Assembly: GCF_019375475.1 (NCBI RefSeq)
Contig: NZ_JAHXGQ010000003.1
Location: 806,001 to 870,000, forward strand
Length of the DNA: 64,000 nt
Reading direction: 5' to 3'
Source: Saccharothrix obliqua
GTDB taxonomy: Bacteria; Actinomycetota; Actinomycetes; Mycobacteriales; Pseudonocardiaceae
The first letter of the stretch is position 1. Every line of letters begins with the position of its first letter. Of the stretch, positions 1 through 8,583 are shown one piece after another. The notes below the pieces were generated by a model, which did no database searches, was not told the DNA's origin, and worked only from the letters and a program-made list of their open reading frames with translations. The position numbers and the translations under genes were made by a program.

Positions 1-560
1 TGGAGGCGGCGAGCAGGGGAGTGCCGTGCCTCGCGGTGGAGAGTCCGGGTGTGCGTGACTCGGTCGTGGAGGGGCGTACTGGATGGCTCGTCGGGAGCGT
101 GGACGCCTTGGCGGGTGCTCTCGTGTTCGCGCTGGAGGCGCTGTCGGACGCGGACGTCGCCGCGGCGTTCGCCGACCGCTGCCGGGCGTGGGCGGCCTGC
201 TTCACGTGGGAGCGCGGCGCCGAGCTGCTGGCCGGCGTCGTCATCCAGGAGCTGGCCGGGCGGCAGAGCCGCCAACGCAGGGTCGCCCGGCCCGACATCG
301 CGGCGGTGGTGCGCTGCCGACCGGCGGTCGCACCGCTCACGGGCCGGCTGCGCTGCACCGACGAAGTGGTCACGGACCAGCAGGGCGTGACCACCATGTT
401 GCTGGGCGGGTGCGACGACCGCGATGCGGTGGCGGTCGCCGAGCGCGTGGGCAGGGAAGTCGAGAGCGTCCGCCTGGCGGACCGGTACGACCTGTTGCTG
501 GGGCCGAACGGTCGACCCGCCGAGTTCGGCCCTTCGCCCGCGGCCTCGGGCCGGCTATGA
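1..560 (+). CDS. GT4-family glycosyltransferase, 3' part only
   Basis: The gene runs in from before the window; the open frame is continuous from base 3 and stops at 558-560. The first visible residues (EAASRGVPCLAVESPGVRDS, then VVEGRTGWLV) match the C-terminal half of family 4 (GT-B) glycosyltransferases, where the E-A-x-x-x-G-x-P and G-x-x-D-x-V-x-x-G-x-x-G elements contact the nucleotide-sugar donor. After about residue 90 there is a C-terminal extension of some 95 residues that I do not recognise. The stop overlaps the next start (ATGA), so it is translationally coupled to the flippase/glycosyltransferase fusion and probably builds the same surface glycan. Sugar donor and acceptor cannot be inferred. 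The N-terminal half is missing only because the window begins here. Confidence 0.8.
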   Translation, partial: EAASRGVPCLAVESPGVRDSVVEGRTGWLVGSVDALAGALVFALEALSDADVAAAFADRCRAWAACFTWERGAELLAGVVIQELAGRQSRQRRVARPDIAAVVRCRPAVAPLTGRLRCTDEVVTDQQGVTTMLLGGCDDRDAVAVAERVGREVESVRLADRYDLLLGPNGRPAEFGPSPAASGRL

Positions 561-3500
561 GCGGTCGGAGCGCGTTGCACGCGAGTGCCGTGGTGACGGC
601 GGCGGCCGGGCTGGTCGGTGTCGTGAGCTTCGCGGGCACCATGGTCATGGCACATCTGCTGCCGACCGGCCAGTTCACCGTCTACAGCGCGGCGCACTCG
701 TTGCTCACCACCGTTGGGGTGGTCTCGGGGGCATTGGTGCCGTTGCCGCTGGCACGTGTAGTGCGGGCGCATCGCACCGGCGAACCCGAGCGGAGGTCGG
801 CCGTCGCGTTCGCCTCGACGGTCGCGCTGTCGGGTGGCGTGGTCGCCGCGGTGGTGGTCTTCGCGATCGTCCTTGGCCTCGCGTCGCCGGTGATGGCCGT
901 GTTGACGGGCATCTCGGCATTGGCGGTGTTCGCCGCCTCACCGGTGTGGGGCTGGATGCAGGGCGAGTCCCGGTTCGGTCTGCTCGCGACGGTGGCGGTC
1001 GCCGAGGTGCTGTTGCGTCTGGCGCTCGCGTTCGCCGCGGTCGCACTGGGCTTCGGTGCGTCCGGTGCCATCGCCGGTTACGCGGTCGGCACGGTGGCCG
1101 TGGTGGTGCTGGGCCTCGTGGTGATGTGGCCGGACCGCGGTGCGCGACTCGACTCGATGTGTGATCGCGACCGCTGGAAGGAGACCGTCGCGCTCGCATC
1201 GGTTCAGTTCACCGTGTCGGCTCTCGTGAGCGCGGACGTCGTCCTGGTGGCGGTGGTCGCGGCGGAGTCCGCGGCAGGTGCCGGTTACCAAGCGGTCGCG
1301 GCCATCGCGAAAGGGCCCGTCTACGTCGCGGCGAGCGCCGCACTGGTGAGCTTCCCGGCGCTTCGCAACGCTTCCCGGAGTGCCGCGCCGCGGGTCGCCG
1401 GAGAGATGCTGCGGTCGTTCGCCCGCCTCGCGCTCCCGGTCACCGCGGTGATCGCGACGGTGCCGACACCGTTCATCGGCGCGATCCTGCCCGGCGCGTA
1501 CCTGGACTCGGTGCGGCTGGTTCCGTGGTTGGCCGTCGCGGGTCTCGGTTCCGGCGCCGTGAGCACCCTGGTGATGGTGCTCCTGGGCTCGGGCGCGCTG
1601 CGGAGGTGCTGGGCGGGGCTCGCCGTTTCGGCGGTGATCGTCCCGGCGGGGCTGGTGACCGGTTGGGCCTCGCAGGGGACGATCGGGATGGCGCTCGGCG
1701 CTGCGGCGGGCACCTGCCTCTCCGCGGCCTTCTGCCTGGCACTGGCGTGGCGATCACTGCCAGGAGCGCTGGGAAGCGCGGCGTGGCGAGCCCTCCCACT
1801 CCTCGCCGTGCTCACCGGAACCCTGGTCCTGGCCCGGTTCTCCACCCTGTTGTGGTCGGGTGTGGCCGTGGTCGCCGCGGTCGCGGTACTGCGGCCCCGG
1901 GACGGGGAGTCGAAGGCCCCGGGTCGTCGGCTCGACGTCCTGCACCTCGGGTTTGAGGACGTGGCCATGCCGGGTGCGGGCGGTGGCGCCCTTCGCACCC
2001 ACGAGATCAACAAGCGCCTGGCCGCCGCAGGGCACCGGGTCACCGTGCTGGTGACCAGGTTCCCGGGTTGTCGGGACCGGGTCGAGGACGGCGTGCGGTA
2101 CGTCCACGTCGGCATCGGCGCGGGCCGGACGCTCGTCGGGCGGGTCGCCGGGTATGCGCTGACCCTGCCCTACCACGTGCGTCGCTTTCCCGCCGACCTG
2201 GTCGTGGAGGACTTCTTCGCCCCGATCTCGACCATGGCCGCACCGCTGTGGACCGGGCGCCCGACGGTCGGAGTCGTGCAGTGGCTCAACGCCAGGGGGA
2301 AGAGCGACCAGTACCACCTGCCGTTCCACCGGGTGGAGCGGTTCGGCGTGCGCCGGCACCGCGACCTGATCGCGGTGTCGCACGGCGTTGCCGGTGCGCT
2401 GCGAGAACTCAACCCCCACGCGGACGTCGAGGTGATCGGCAACGGCGTCGACCCGGCCGCGTTCACACCTCCGGCCTCCGATGGTGACGATGTCGTCTAT
2501 GTCGGCCGCCTGGAGGCGGAGCACAAGGGGTTGTACGCACTCCTGCACGCTTGGACGACGGCGAGCAGGCACACCGGGGGCGATCTGGTGATCGCGGGGA
2601 CCGGACCCGACGAGGCAGCCCTGCGCACGTTGGCGGAAGGACTCGGTATCGCCCACCGCGTCCGGTTCGTCGGCTGGATCAGCGGAACCGCGAAGTTCGA
2701 GCTGATGGCCCGTGCCCGCCTGGTGGTCGTCCCGTCCCAGTACGAGTCCTTCGGCATCGTGGCCGTCGAGGCGATGGCCACCGGCACGCCCGTGCTCGCC
2801 TTCGACATCCCGTGCCTGCGCGAAGTCGTGCCCGCCGGCTGCGGAGAACTGGTCCCGCCGTTCGACGTGGCGGGGTACGCCGATGCGATCGTCCGTGGTT
2901 GGCACAGGCGCAAGACGCCGTCGAGCGTCGACCGGGCGAAGCGGTTCGCCTCGTCCTTCGACTGGGACATGCTGGCCCGCTGCCAGGAGAACGTCTACCT
3001 GCGCCGCGTGCACGGCAGGACCGCGCACAGCCCCACAGCCGTGGTTCGTGCGCAGGTGGCCGGGCTGGGACGTGGTCGTGCGAGGAGCAGGCCACCGCGG
3101 CTGGTGCTGGTCGGCGACGTCGCGGCGGACGGCATCACCGAGTGGTCGGCGCTCCTCGCCGCACGTCGAGCGCTCGACGAAGACGCCGGGGTGACCGTCC
3201 TGTCCGGTGTGCCCGAGCGGATCGGCTCGCTGCTCCGGACGCCCGCGGTCCGGCTCACCGTCGGCAACCTCGTCAGGGCTTTCCGCGGGTGCGACGGCAT
3301 CGTGGTGGCGGGAACCGCCTTCGGCCCCGGGATGTCGGTGGCGGGGCGTCTGCTACCGCACCTGGCCGCGATCGCACGGTGCGCCGGGCGTGATGTCGTC
3401 TACGTCGGGATCGGTGTCCGCGACGGACTGGCGGCACACGTTCTGCGGAGTCTGCGCCGGGCGGCCGCAGGGGCACGAGCGTTCACCGTGCGCGATCGGA

Positions 3501-4108
3501 GGTCCTTCCGGCACTTGGATTCGCGTCGCGCGCGGATCTGCCACGTCGGCGACACGGGCGTCCAGGTGCCGTCAGCTGACCCGGCGGTCGCGCGTCGGCT
3601 GCTGCACGAGGCGGGTCTTGCCACGACGAGGCCGATCCTGCTGCTCGTACCGGAGGCGCCGGTTGACGGCACGTGGTTCGGGCGAGTGGCCGAGGATCTC
3701 GTGACCGCCGCGCGAACGTGGTTGGCGGGCGGGGGCTCCGCGGCGGTGGTCGGCCTGTCGCGAGCCGCGAACGGCACCGACGAACAGGAGCGGACGACCG
3801 CCTCCCTCATCCACGCGATCGCCGCCGCGGCCGGCGACGTCGCTCTACCGGTCCTCGGGCCAGACCTCACCCCACCCGTGGTGCGGGCGGTCTTGGGCGA
3901 GGCGGATGCCGTTCTCGGACAACACCTCCACCTCCTCCTGACGGCGTGGCACATCGGCGTTCCGTGTGCCTGCTCCACCACCGACGAGCAGATCGGATCG
4001 CTGGTCCAGGAGCACGGACTTCCCGTCCTGAACGGCGAACGGGCTGCTCAATGGCTCGACTCGATAATCCGAAATCCGATACTGATCGACTCAAGGCGGT
4101 ACAGATGA
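557..4108 (+). CDS. Three-part fusion: polysaccharide flippase - GT4 glycosyltransferase - pyruvyltransferase-like
   Basis: One uninterrupted frame of 1,183 aa beginning with ATG that overlaps the previous stop (ATGA). Residues 1 to about 450 are a run of hydrophobic helices like a Wzx/PST lipid-linked oligosaccharide flippase. Residues about 457-840 form a GT4 glycosyltransferase: a VLHLGFEDVAMPGAGGGALR entry, an IGNGVDP hinge, and an E-S-F-G-I-V-A-V-E-A-M-A donor site. Residues about 845-1183 resemble polysaccharide pyruvyltransferases of the CsaB type (VVAGTAFGPGMSV, VVYVGIGVRDG, a FTVRDRRSF element and a C-terminal VLGQHLHLLLTAW element). These steps are normally separate proteins. Fusion would place sugar addition, ketal decoration and membrane translocation in one polypeptide, with the last two domains presumably cytosolic. 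The third domain is the least certain call. Confidence 0.8.
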   Translation: MSGRSALHASAVVTAAAGLVGVVSFAGTMVMAHLLPTGQFTVYSAAHSLLTTVGVVSGALVPLPLARVVRAHRTGEPERRSAVAFASTVALSGGVVAAVVVFAIVLGLASPVMAVLTGISALAVFAASPVWGWMQGESRFGLLATVAVAEVLLRLALAFAAVALGFGASGAIAGYAVGTVAVVVLGLVVMWPDRGARLDSMCDRDRWKETVALASVQFTVSALVSADVVLVAVVAAESAAGAGYQAVAAIAKGPVYVAASAALVSFPALRNASRSAAPRVAGEMLRSFARLALPVTAVIATVPTPFIGAILPGAYLDSVRLVPWLAVAGLGSGAVSTLVMVLLGSGALRRCWAGLAVSAVIVPAGLVTGWASQGTIGMALGAAAGTCLSAAFCLALAWRSLPGALGSAAWRALPLLAVLTGTLVLARFSTLLWSGVAVVAAVAVLRPRDGESKAPGRRLDVLHLGFEDVAMPGAGGGALRTHEINKRLAAAGHRVTVLVTRFPGCRDRVEDGVRYVHVGIGAGRTLVGRVAGYALTLPYHVRRFPADLVVEDFFAPISTMAAPLWTGRPTVGVVQWLNARGKSDQYHLPFHRVERFGVRRHRDLIAVSHGVAGALRELNPHADVEVIGNGVDPAAFTPPASDGDDVVYVGRLEAEHKGLYALLHAWTTASRHTGGDLVIAGTGPDEAALRTLAEGLGIAHRVRFVGWISGTAKFELMARARLVVVPSQYESFGIVAVEAMATGTPVLAFDIPCLREVVPAGCGELVPPFDVAGYADAIVRGWHRRKTPSSVDRAKRFASSFDWDMLARCQENVYLRRVHGRTAHSPTAVVRAQVAGLGRGRARSRPPRLVLVGDVAADGITEWSALLAARRALDEDAGVTVLSGVPERIGSLLRTPAVRLTVGNLVRAFRGCDGIVVAGTAFGPGMSVAGRLLPHLAAIARCAGRDVVYVGIGVRDGLAAHVLRSLRRAAAGARAFTVRDRRSFRHLDSRRARICHVGDTGVQVPSADPAVARRLLHEAGLATTRPILLLVPEAPVDGTWFGRVAEDLVTAARTWLAGGGSAAVVGLSRAANGTDEQERTTASLIHAIAAAAGDVALPVLGPDLTPPVVRAVLGEADAVLGQHLHLLLTAWHIGVPCACSTTDEQIGSLVQEHGLPVLNGERAAQWLDSIIRNPILIDSRRYR

Positions 4109-5664
4109 CGGCAACCGTGCGCACGATCAAACCACGCGCGGGCGTCCTGGGTTCGCTCCGGGTTCAGGGAGCGTGGTGGTACTGGCTCGTGCCGGTGGCC
4201 TTGGGCCTGGGTGCGTTCTACATCCGGGCGGTGGGGCTGCGGACCGCCAACGAGGTTTTCATCGATGAGCTGACCTACGTGGACCTCGCCCGCGACGTCG
4301 CGGACGGTTACCTGCCGAACTTGAACGGGGAGCTGTTCTTCCTGCACCCACCGGGTTGGTTCCTGGTCACCGGTCTCGTCGTCAAGGCTTTCGGCCTGAC
4401 CGGGTCGGCCATCGAGGTCGTGTACCAACTCCGGTGGCTCAACGCCGTGCTGGGCGCCCTGGTCGTCGTGCTGGCGTACCTCATCACCAGGCGGGTCAAC
4501 AACGCCGCCGCGGCCACGCTGGTAGCGGTTGTCCTGGCGTTCGACCCCTTCGTGCTGCGGATGGACAGTCGCGTGATGATGGAAACGCCGACCACGGCCC
4601 TGCTGATGGCCGGTTGGCTGGTGCTGCTCCCCGCCGTGCGCCACTCGGCACCGTGGCGCCCGGTCGTCGCCGGGCTGCTGTTCGGTTGCGCGGTGCTGGT
4701 CAAGGACATCGGCTTCGTACTGGCGGTCGTCCCGCTGCTCCTCGCCCTCGTCTGGCGGCGGACGTTGGCACCGCGCCTGGTTCTGGTCGCCGCGGGGGCG
4801 ACGATCGTGCCATACGCGATCTACCTCGTGTTCCTGCTGCTCGGTGGTCACCTGGGTGATTGGTGGACGGCCAAGTCGCTCGGACTCGGGCGAATGGCGG
4901 GTCTGGTGCAGATCAGTGGCTTCAACGCGCCGAACGCGCCGAACCTGGGCAGCCGCCTGGTCGAGGAGGTCGGCCGCTTCGGCACCAGTTACGTGCTGAT
5001 CCTGCTCTGCCTGCTGGCCGGTGTCGGCGCTTCGTTCAGCGCCAGTGCGCCACGACGGTTGATCGGGCTGATCGCGCTGGTCAGCGGAGCCCTGGGCGTT
5101 TACGCGGCGTTCATCGGCACGCTGGAGGAGCAGTTCGGCTACTACGTCGTCGTCCCTTCGGCGCTCGCACTGGCCGTCGTCGCGGTGGAGAGCGTGGAGC
5201 GCGGTCTGCTCAACCGGAAACTCGTGGTCGGTGTGGCGGTGGCGTTCGCGGCGCTGACCGCGGTGCTGGGGCTCAGCGCGAGGCTGGTCACGGACGACGC
5301 GTACCGGCGGGTGGACGCGTGGTTGACCAAGAACGTCCCACCCGGGACGAAAGTCGGTTTGACCGGGGTGACCGCCGAGTTCGCCTACCTGCCCCGGACC
5401 GGGTACGGGGTGTGGCCGTCGTTGGAGTCCCTGGCGAAGCACGACGCGGAGTACGTCGTGACCCAGCGCCGGAGCCTGCGCGACGGCTACGGGTACGCCG
5501 CACCGGAACTCCTCGACTGGCTGAGTCGCAATGCCTTGCCCGTTTACTCCGCCGGTGGTCCCACCGGCGAGCAGACGACGGTGTGGCAGTTGAGCACCTA
5601 CCGCACGGCGAAGGCGGTCCGCACCGGCGAGCGGATCCCACCGGTCAACGGGCCGCACGAGTAG
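4105..5664 (+). CDS. Membrane mannosyltransferase-like glycosyltransferase (PMT/GT39-ArnT type)
   Basis: 519 aa; the ATG overlaps the previous stop (ATGA). About twelve hydrophobic helices run through the protein. Near the N-terminus there is an acidic loop, FIDELTYVDLARD, followed by FFLHPPGWF. This matches the first extracytoplasmic loop of PMT/ArnT-type GT-C enzymes, where an acidic D/E pair is catalytic and a HPP/HPPL element follows. Such enzymes take a sugar from a polyprenyl-phosphate carrier and add it outside the membrane. As the last gene of the operon it probably decorates a glycan or protein after translocation by the preceding flippase fusion. A soluble C-terminal domain of about 130 residues is present. 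A hairpin terminator follows at once. Confidence 0.8.
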   Translation: MTATVRTIKPRAGVLGSLRVQGAWWYWLVPVALGLGAFYIRAVGLRTANEVFIDELTYVDLARDVADGYLPNLNGELFFLHPPGWFLVTGLVVKAFGLTGSAIEVVYQLRWLNAVLGALVVVLAYLITRRVNNAAAATLVAVVLAFDPFVLRMDSRVMMETPTTALLMAGWLVLLPAVRHSAPWRPVVAGLLFGCAVLVKDIGFVLAVVPLLLALVWRRTLAPRLVLVAAGATIVPYAIYLVFLLLGGHLGDWWTAKSLGLGRMAGLVQISGFNAPNAPNLGSRLVEEVGRFGTSYVLILLCLLAGVGASFSASAPRRLIGLIALVSGALGVYAAFIGTLEEQFGYYVVVPSALALAVVAVESVERGLLNRKLVVGVAVAFAALTAVLGLSARLVTDDAYRRVDAWLTKNVPPGTKVGLTGVTAEFAYLPRTGYGVWPSLESLAKHDAEYVVTQRRSLRDGYGYAAPELLDWLSRNALPVYSAGGPTGEQTTVWQLSTYRTAKAVRTGERIPPVNGPHE

Positions 5665-5676
5665 CGGCCCGGGTCC

Positions 5677-5708
5677 GCCGATGCGCCTCCGCCCGGAGGC
5701 GCATCGGC
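5677..5708. terminator. Bidirectional hairpin terminator
   Basis: A perfect 15-bp inverted repeat (arms 5677-5691 and 5694-5708, two-base centre) starts 12 bp after the stop of the glycosyltransferase and ends 10 bp before the stop of the minus-strand dioxygenase. Its place between two converging genes fits a shared intrinsic-type terminator. There is no strong T run, as is usual in actinomycetes. Confidence 0.7.
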
Positions 5709-5717
5709 ATCTTCGTG

Positions 5718-6449
5718 TCAGAACGCGTCGTCCGTGCGGACCGTTTGGATGTGGGTGGTCCGCACACCGCGGTGCTCGTCCCTGCCGTGCCAGCAGCGGT
5801 AGTTGTCCAGCACCAGGATGTCGCCTTCGTGCAACGTGAAGCGGGGTAGCGCCGCCTGTGCGCGGTGGACCTCCTCGGTGATGCGGGACAACGTGGCGGT
5901 GATGTCGTCCGTCGCGGGGTCGCGGTGCAGCGGGGCGACGCCGTCGGTGCGCCGGGTGATGCGCCTGCCGGTGCGGGTGTGCTCGACGAGCCTGCCGACC
6001 CGCGGTGTTGCCGGCATGCCGCGGGTCCCCGCCCACCGGCCGTAGAGGTCGACATCCGTGCCCGTGAGGAACGCCCGCAGGTCCGGGGGCAGGGAGTCCG
6101 TGAAGGCGTGGGCGTCCAGTGCGAACGACTCCCCACCGGTGGTCGCCTGGCGCGTGAGCATGACCAGCACGTAATCCTCGTCGGGGTGCCGGCGGCGAAC
6201 AGGCGTGCCCGCGACGTCCACGACGATGTCGAAGCTGTCGGCGTGCAACGGCACGACGTTCCCGTTCACCGAACGCCTCGTGCGACAGGGGTACAGCTCG
6301 CGGAGGCGGGAGCCGAAGAGCCGCGCGGCGGCCGTGGTGAGCGAGTCCGGCACGGCCGGGAGTCCGGTGAGGACCACGGCCCCGGTCCGGGTGAGGTCGT
6401 CGCGGGCTCGCTCGATGTCGTCCGTGCGCCGCGGGACGATGGCCGTCAT
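5718..6449 (-). CDS. Fe(II)/2-oxoglutarate dioxygenase, TauD/TfdA-like
   Basis: 243 aa. The iron-binding facial triad is visible as H69-A-D71 (in VVPLHADSFD) and distal His221 in NYRCWHGRDEH; Arg223 is the expected 2-oxoglutarate-binding residue. The LDN-x-x-x-x-HGR arrangement is typical of enzymes that hydroxylate amino acids or small natural products. The ATG overlaps the stop of the upstream exporter gene (ATGA), so the two are made together. The neighbouring lasso-peptide operon lies beyond a 650-bp divergent spacer; a role in tailoring that peptide (for example beta-hydroxylation) is possible but is only inference from proximity. Substrate unknown. Confidence 0.8.
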   Translation of the reverse strand: MTAIVPRRTDDIERARDDLTRTGAVVLTGLPAVPDSLTTAAARLFGSRLRELYPCRTRRSVNGNVVPLHADSFDIVVDVAGTPVRRRHPDEDYVLVMLTRQATTGGESFALDAHAFTDSLPPDLRAFLTGTDVDLYGRWAGTRGMPATPRVGRLVEHTRTGRRITRRTDGVAPLHRDPATDDITATLSRITEEVHRAQAALPRFTLHEGDILVLDNYRCWHGRDEHRGVRTTHIQTVRTDDAF

Positions 6450-7669
6450 CGAGCCGCCCGGAATTCACGTGCGGACGGGACGAGCGCCGCCACGGCCGGT
6501 GCGGCGAAGCAGACCACCGCGCACGTGATCAGCACCGGTTCGGCGCCGAAGGCGTCGATCGCGGGTGCGATCAACGACAAGCCGAGCGGCGCGAGGCCGT
6601 AGGACAACAGGAAGTCGAGCGAGGAAACGCGGGCCAAGGACTGCGGCGCCACTTCCCGCTGGGTGGCGGTGAACCACGGGACGTTGAACAACTCGATGCC
6701 CAGTCCCGCCACCACGTAGGCGAGGACGACGATCTCCGCCGGAACGGGCAGCAGGAGGATCAGCGGGGCGAAGCCGTAGCAAGCCAGCCCGGCGAGCGCC
6801 ACCCAGCCCTGTGCGCGCGGTTGCCACCGGGCCACGACCACCGCGCCCACCAGCGCTCCCGCGGTGTAGGCGGTGAGCGCCGCAGCGAGCACCGCCTCAC
6901 TGCCGTACCGGTCGCGGCTGACCAGCGGCAGCACGACGCCGGTCGCGGAGTAGCCGGTGGCTATCACAGCGGTGAGGGCCCCGAGACCGGCGAGGAACCA
7001 CGGGTGGCGGCGCGCTTCGCGGACACCGGCGCGGAAGTCCTCGGTGAACCGTGGCCGAGCGGTCCCGGACGCGCCGACCCGGGTGGTGCCGGGCGGCGGG
7101 ATCAGTGCTGCTCCGAGCCACAGCGCGCCCACGGCGATGAGCAGTGCACGGGTGTCCACGACCGCGGCGAGCAGCGCGGTGCACCCGGGTGCGACCAGCG
7201 TGGTGATCCGCACCGCGAAGGTCATCGCCGCGTTGGCCCGCTGCCGCTGGTCCTCGGCCACCACCTCGGCCGTCAGCGCTTGGAAGGCCGGGCGGCAGGC
7301 CCCTTGTCCGGCCCCGGCGCACACCGCGGCGGCTGCCATCAACGCGGTCGACCGCCCCATCCCGAGCGCGATCACCGGAGCCGCGACCCCGGCGACCAAA
7401 CCCGCCCACAGCACGACCAAACGGCGCGAGTGCCGGTCGGCGAGCACGCCGGCGACCAGCACGGCCGCGATGAAGCCGGCCGTGCGAGCGGCGAGCAGGA
7501 AGCCCAACTCGACCGGCGTGATCGACCGGTCGAGCACGGCGAGGCCCAGGATGAAGGGCAGTGCCCAGGTGGCGAGACCGGATGCCGTCGCACCTGTCCA
7601 GAGCCGGAGGAAGGGCACGCTCCGGAACACCGGTGCCGCCCGCTCTTCTGTCGGTACGACGTCAGGCAC
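6446..7669 (-). CDS. MFS exporter
   Basis: A major facilitator superfamily permease of 407 aa with about twelve hydrophobic helices and a loop 2-3 signature (GVLADRHSRRLVV) typical of drug or metabolite exporters; its overall pattern is close to the macrolide-efflux group. An open frame extends further upstream, but GTG at 7669 is preceded by GGGAGGAG at the right distance and yields a normal family N-terminus, so I take that start. It is coupled to the downstream dioxygenase. No ABC transporter follows the lasso genes next door, so this permease is a candidate exporter for the lasso peptide or for a product of the dioxygenase. That link is inference. Confidence 0.75.
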   Translation of the reverse strand: MPDVVPTEERAAPVFRSVPFLRLWTGATASGLATWALPFILGLAVLDRSITPVELGFLLAARTAGFIAAVLVAGVLADRHSRRLVVLWAGLVAGVAAPVIALGMGRSTALMAAAAVCAGAGQGACRPAFQALTAEVVAEDQRQRANAAMTFAVRITTLVAPGCTALLAAVVDTRALLIAVGALWLGAALIPPPGTTRVGASGTARPRFTEDFRAGVREARRHPWFLAGLGALTAVIATGYSATGVVLPLVSRDRYGSEAVLAAALTAYTAGALVGAVVVARWQPRAQGWVALAGLACYGFAPLILLLPVPAEIVVLAYVVAGLGIELFNVPWFTATQREVAPQSLARVSSLDFLLSYGLAPLGLSLIAPAIDAFGAEPVLITCAVVCFAAPAVAALVPSAREFRAAR

Positions 7670-8319
7670 GGCGTGGACTCCTCCCGTAGGGGCTATTTGG
7701 GAACGATTGTCGGAAGTGTATGCGGCGGGGAGGTGGGGCCGTGTGCTCCGTGCTCCGCTGCCCGCCGGTCGGGCAGCCGGTGCGTGGTGCCGGAGCCGTC
7801 GCGGGCGAGAACCCTTCCGGGAGAAGGGGTTCGTCCGGGAAGCGGTCACCGGGGTCGTGGCGGCTCGCCCTGCGGTGAGGCGACCCGGGCGGCCTCGTCA
7901 CGTGGTCGGGTGTGCTCCGACCCCGTCGACCGGAGGCGGAACGTGCGCGATCGGACTAGCCGACAACCCCCGCGGGCAAGTGCGCGCCGGGCCACGGGGT
8001 GGCCGTGCGGTCTCCACCGCCGGGCGATGGTGAATTCTCGCGAATCGCCCGGACGGCACATCGCCAAATGCGGTCCGTGTGCGGAATCCGGTGCAGAACA
8101 CGGTTGGGCGGAGCGGTGAATCACACGTGTGCGTGAGCCGGCACATTCGAAACCCTTCACCGCGTTCCGGTGGAGTGGCTCGACTAATGCGTGTGGCGGG
8201 ATACCCGGGTGAACCATGCGGACGAGTGGTTTGCCGGCGGTCGTCTTGCGACCTTTTCGGCGTGCCCGGCATGTTGGGGCCGATGGCTTCCCGGTCATCG
8301 AAACACACGAGGAGTGGAA
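7670..8319. other. 650-bp divergent intergenic region with an inverted repeat
   Basis: No convincing coding sequence lies here; open frames on both strands have low-complexity Arg/Pro-rich composition. The region must carry the promoters for the MFS/dioxygenase pair (minus) and the lasso operon (plus). A perfect 9-bp inverted repeat with 15-bp spacer (8020-8028 and 8044-8052, arms CCGGGCGAT/ATCGCCCGG) is a candidate operator or hairpin. A weaker one lies around 7812-7834. I could not place -35/-10 boxes with confidence. Confidence 0.5.
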
Positions 8320-8460
8320 ATGATCAAGAAGTCGCTTCCGGCGCGTTACGAGTCCCCGGTCGCCGCCGAGGTCGGCCGGTTCACCACGGAGACCAAGGGC
8401 AGCAAGCCCCGGGGCAAGCGGGACGGTACGACGCCGTTCCGGAAGATCAAGACCTGGTGA
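8320..8460 (+). CDS. Lasso peptide precursor, very basic core
   Basis: 46 aa, ATG with a GAGGAG ribosome site. The leader carries the lasso recognition pattern Tyr10-x-x-Pro13 ... Gly19-x-Phe21 ... Thr25, that is YESPVAAEVGRFTTETK. Thr25 sits at the penultimate leader position required by B2 proteases, so cleavage is expected between Lys26 and Gly27. The core would be GSKPRGKRDGTTPFRKIKTW: Gly1 amine to Asp9 side chain gives a nine-residue macrolactam with an 11-residue tail. Asp9 is the only acidic residue of the core and is consumed by ring closure, leaving seven Lys/Arg residues. It is followed by a hairpin and the cyclase, protease and RRE genes. The precursor assignment is strong; the exact cleavage and ring sites are inferred from family rules. 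Confidence 0.93.
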   Translation: MIKKSLPARYESPVAAEVGRFTTETKGSKPRGKRDGTTPFRKIKTW

Positions 8461-8494
8461 CGTCGGCCTGACCGCCGGTTGTTACCGAAGAGCA

Positions 8495-8536
8495 CGTCGA
8501 GGTGGGAGTCGGATTTGTTCGGCTCCCACCTCGACG
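8495..8536 (+). promoter_or_regulatory. Hairpin between lasso precursor and cyclase genes
   Basis: A perfect 14-bp inverted repeat (8495-8508 and 8523-8536), extendable by three more pairs with one G-T wobble, leaves an 8-nt loop. It lies 34 bp after the precursor stop and before the cyclase start. Hairpins in this place are thought to protect the precursor mRNA or to attenuate transcription into the enzyme genes, so that substrate outnumbers enzyme. No T run follows. Confidence 0.7.
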
Positions 8537-8583
8537 CGCGGGGCGCGTGAATGCGGTGGGACCTACGGCGAAAGGGCAGTGAC

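Noticed and set aside
4048-6468. Very long minus-strand frame opposite the PMT gene
   Set aside because: GC-rich antisense shadow: Arg/Gln/His-rich translation without domains, while the plus-strand genes have clear motifs.
7670-7849. 60-residue N-terminal extension of the MFS protein
   Set aside because: Arg/Pro/Ser-rich, unlike any permease; GTG 7669 has a strong ribosome site.
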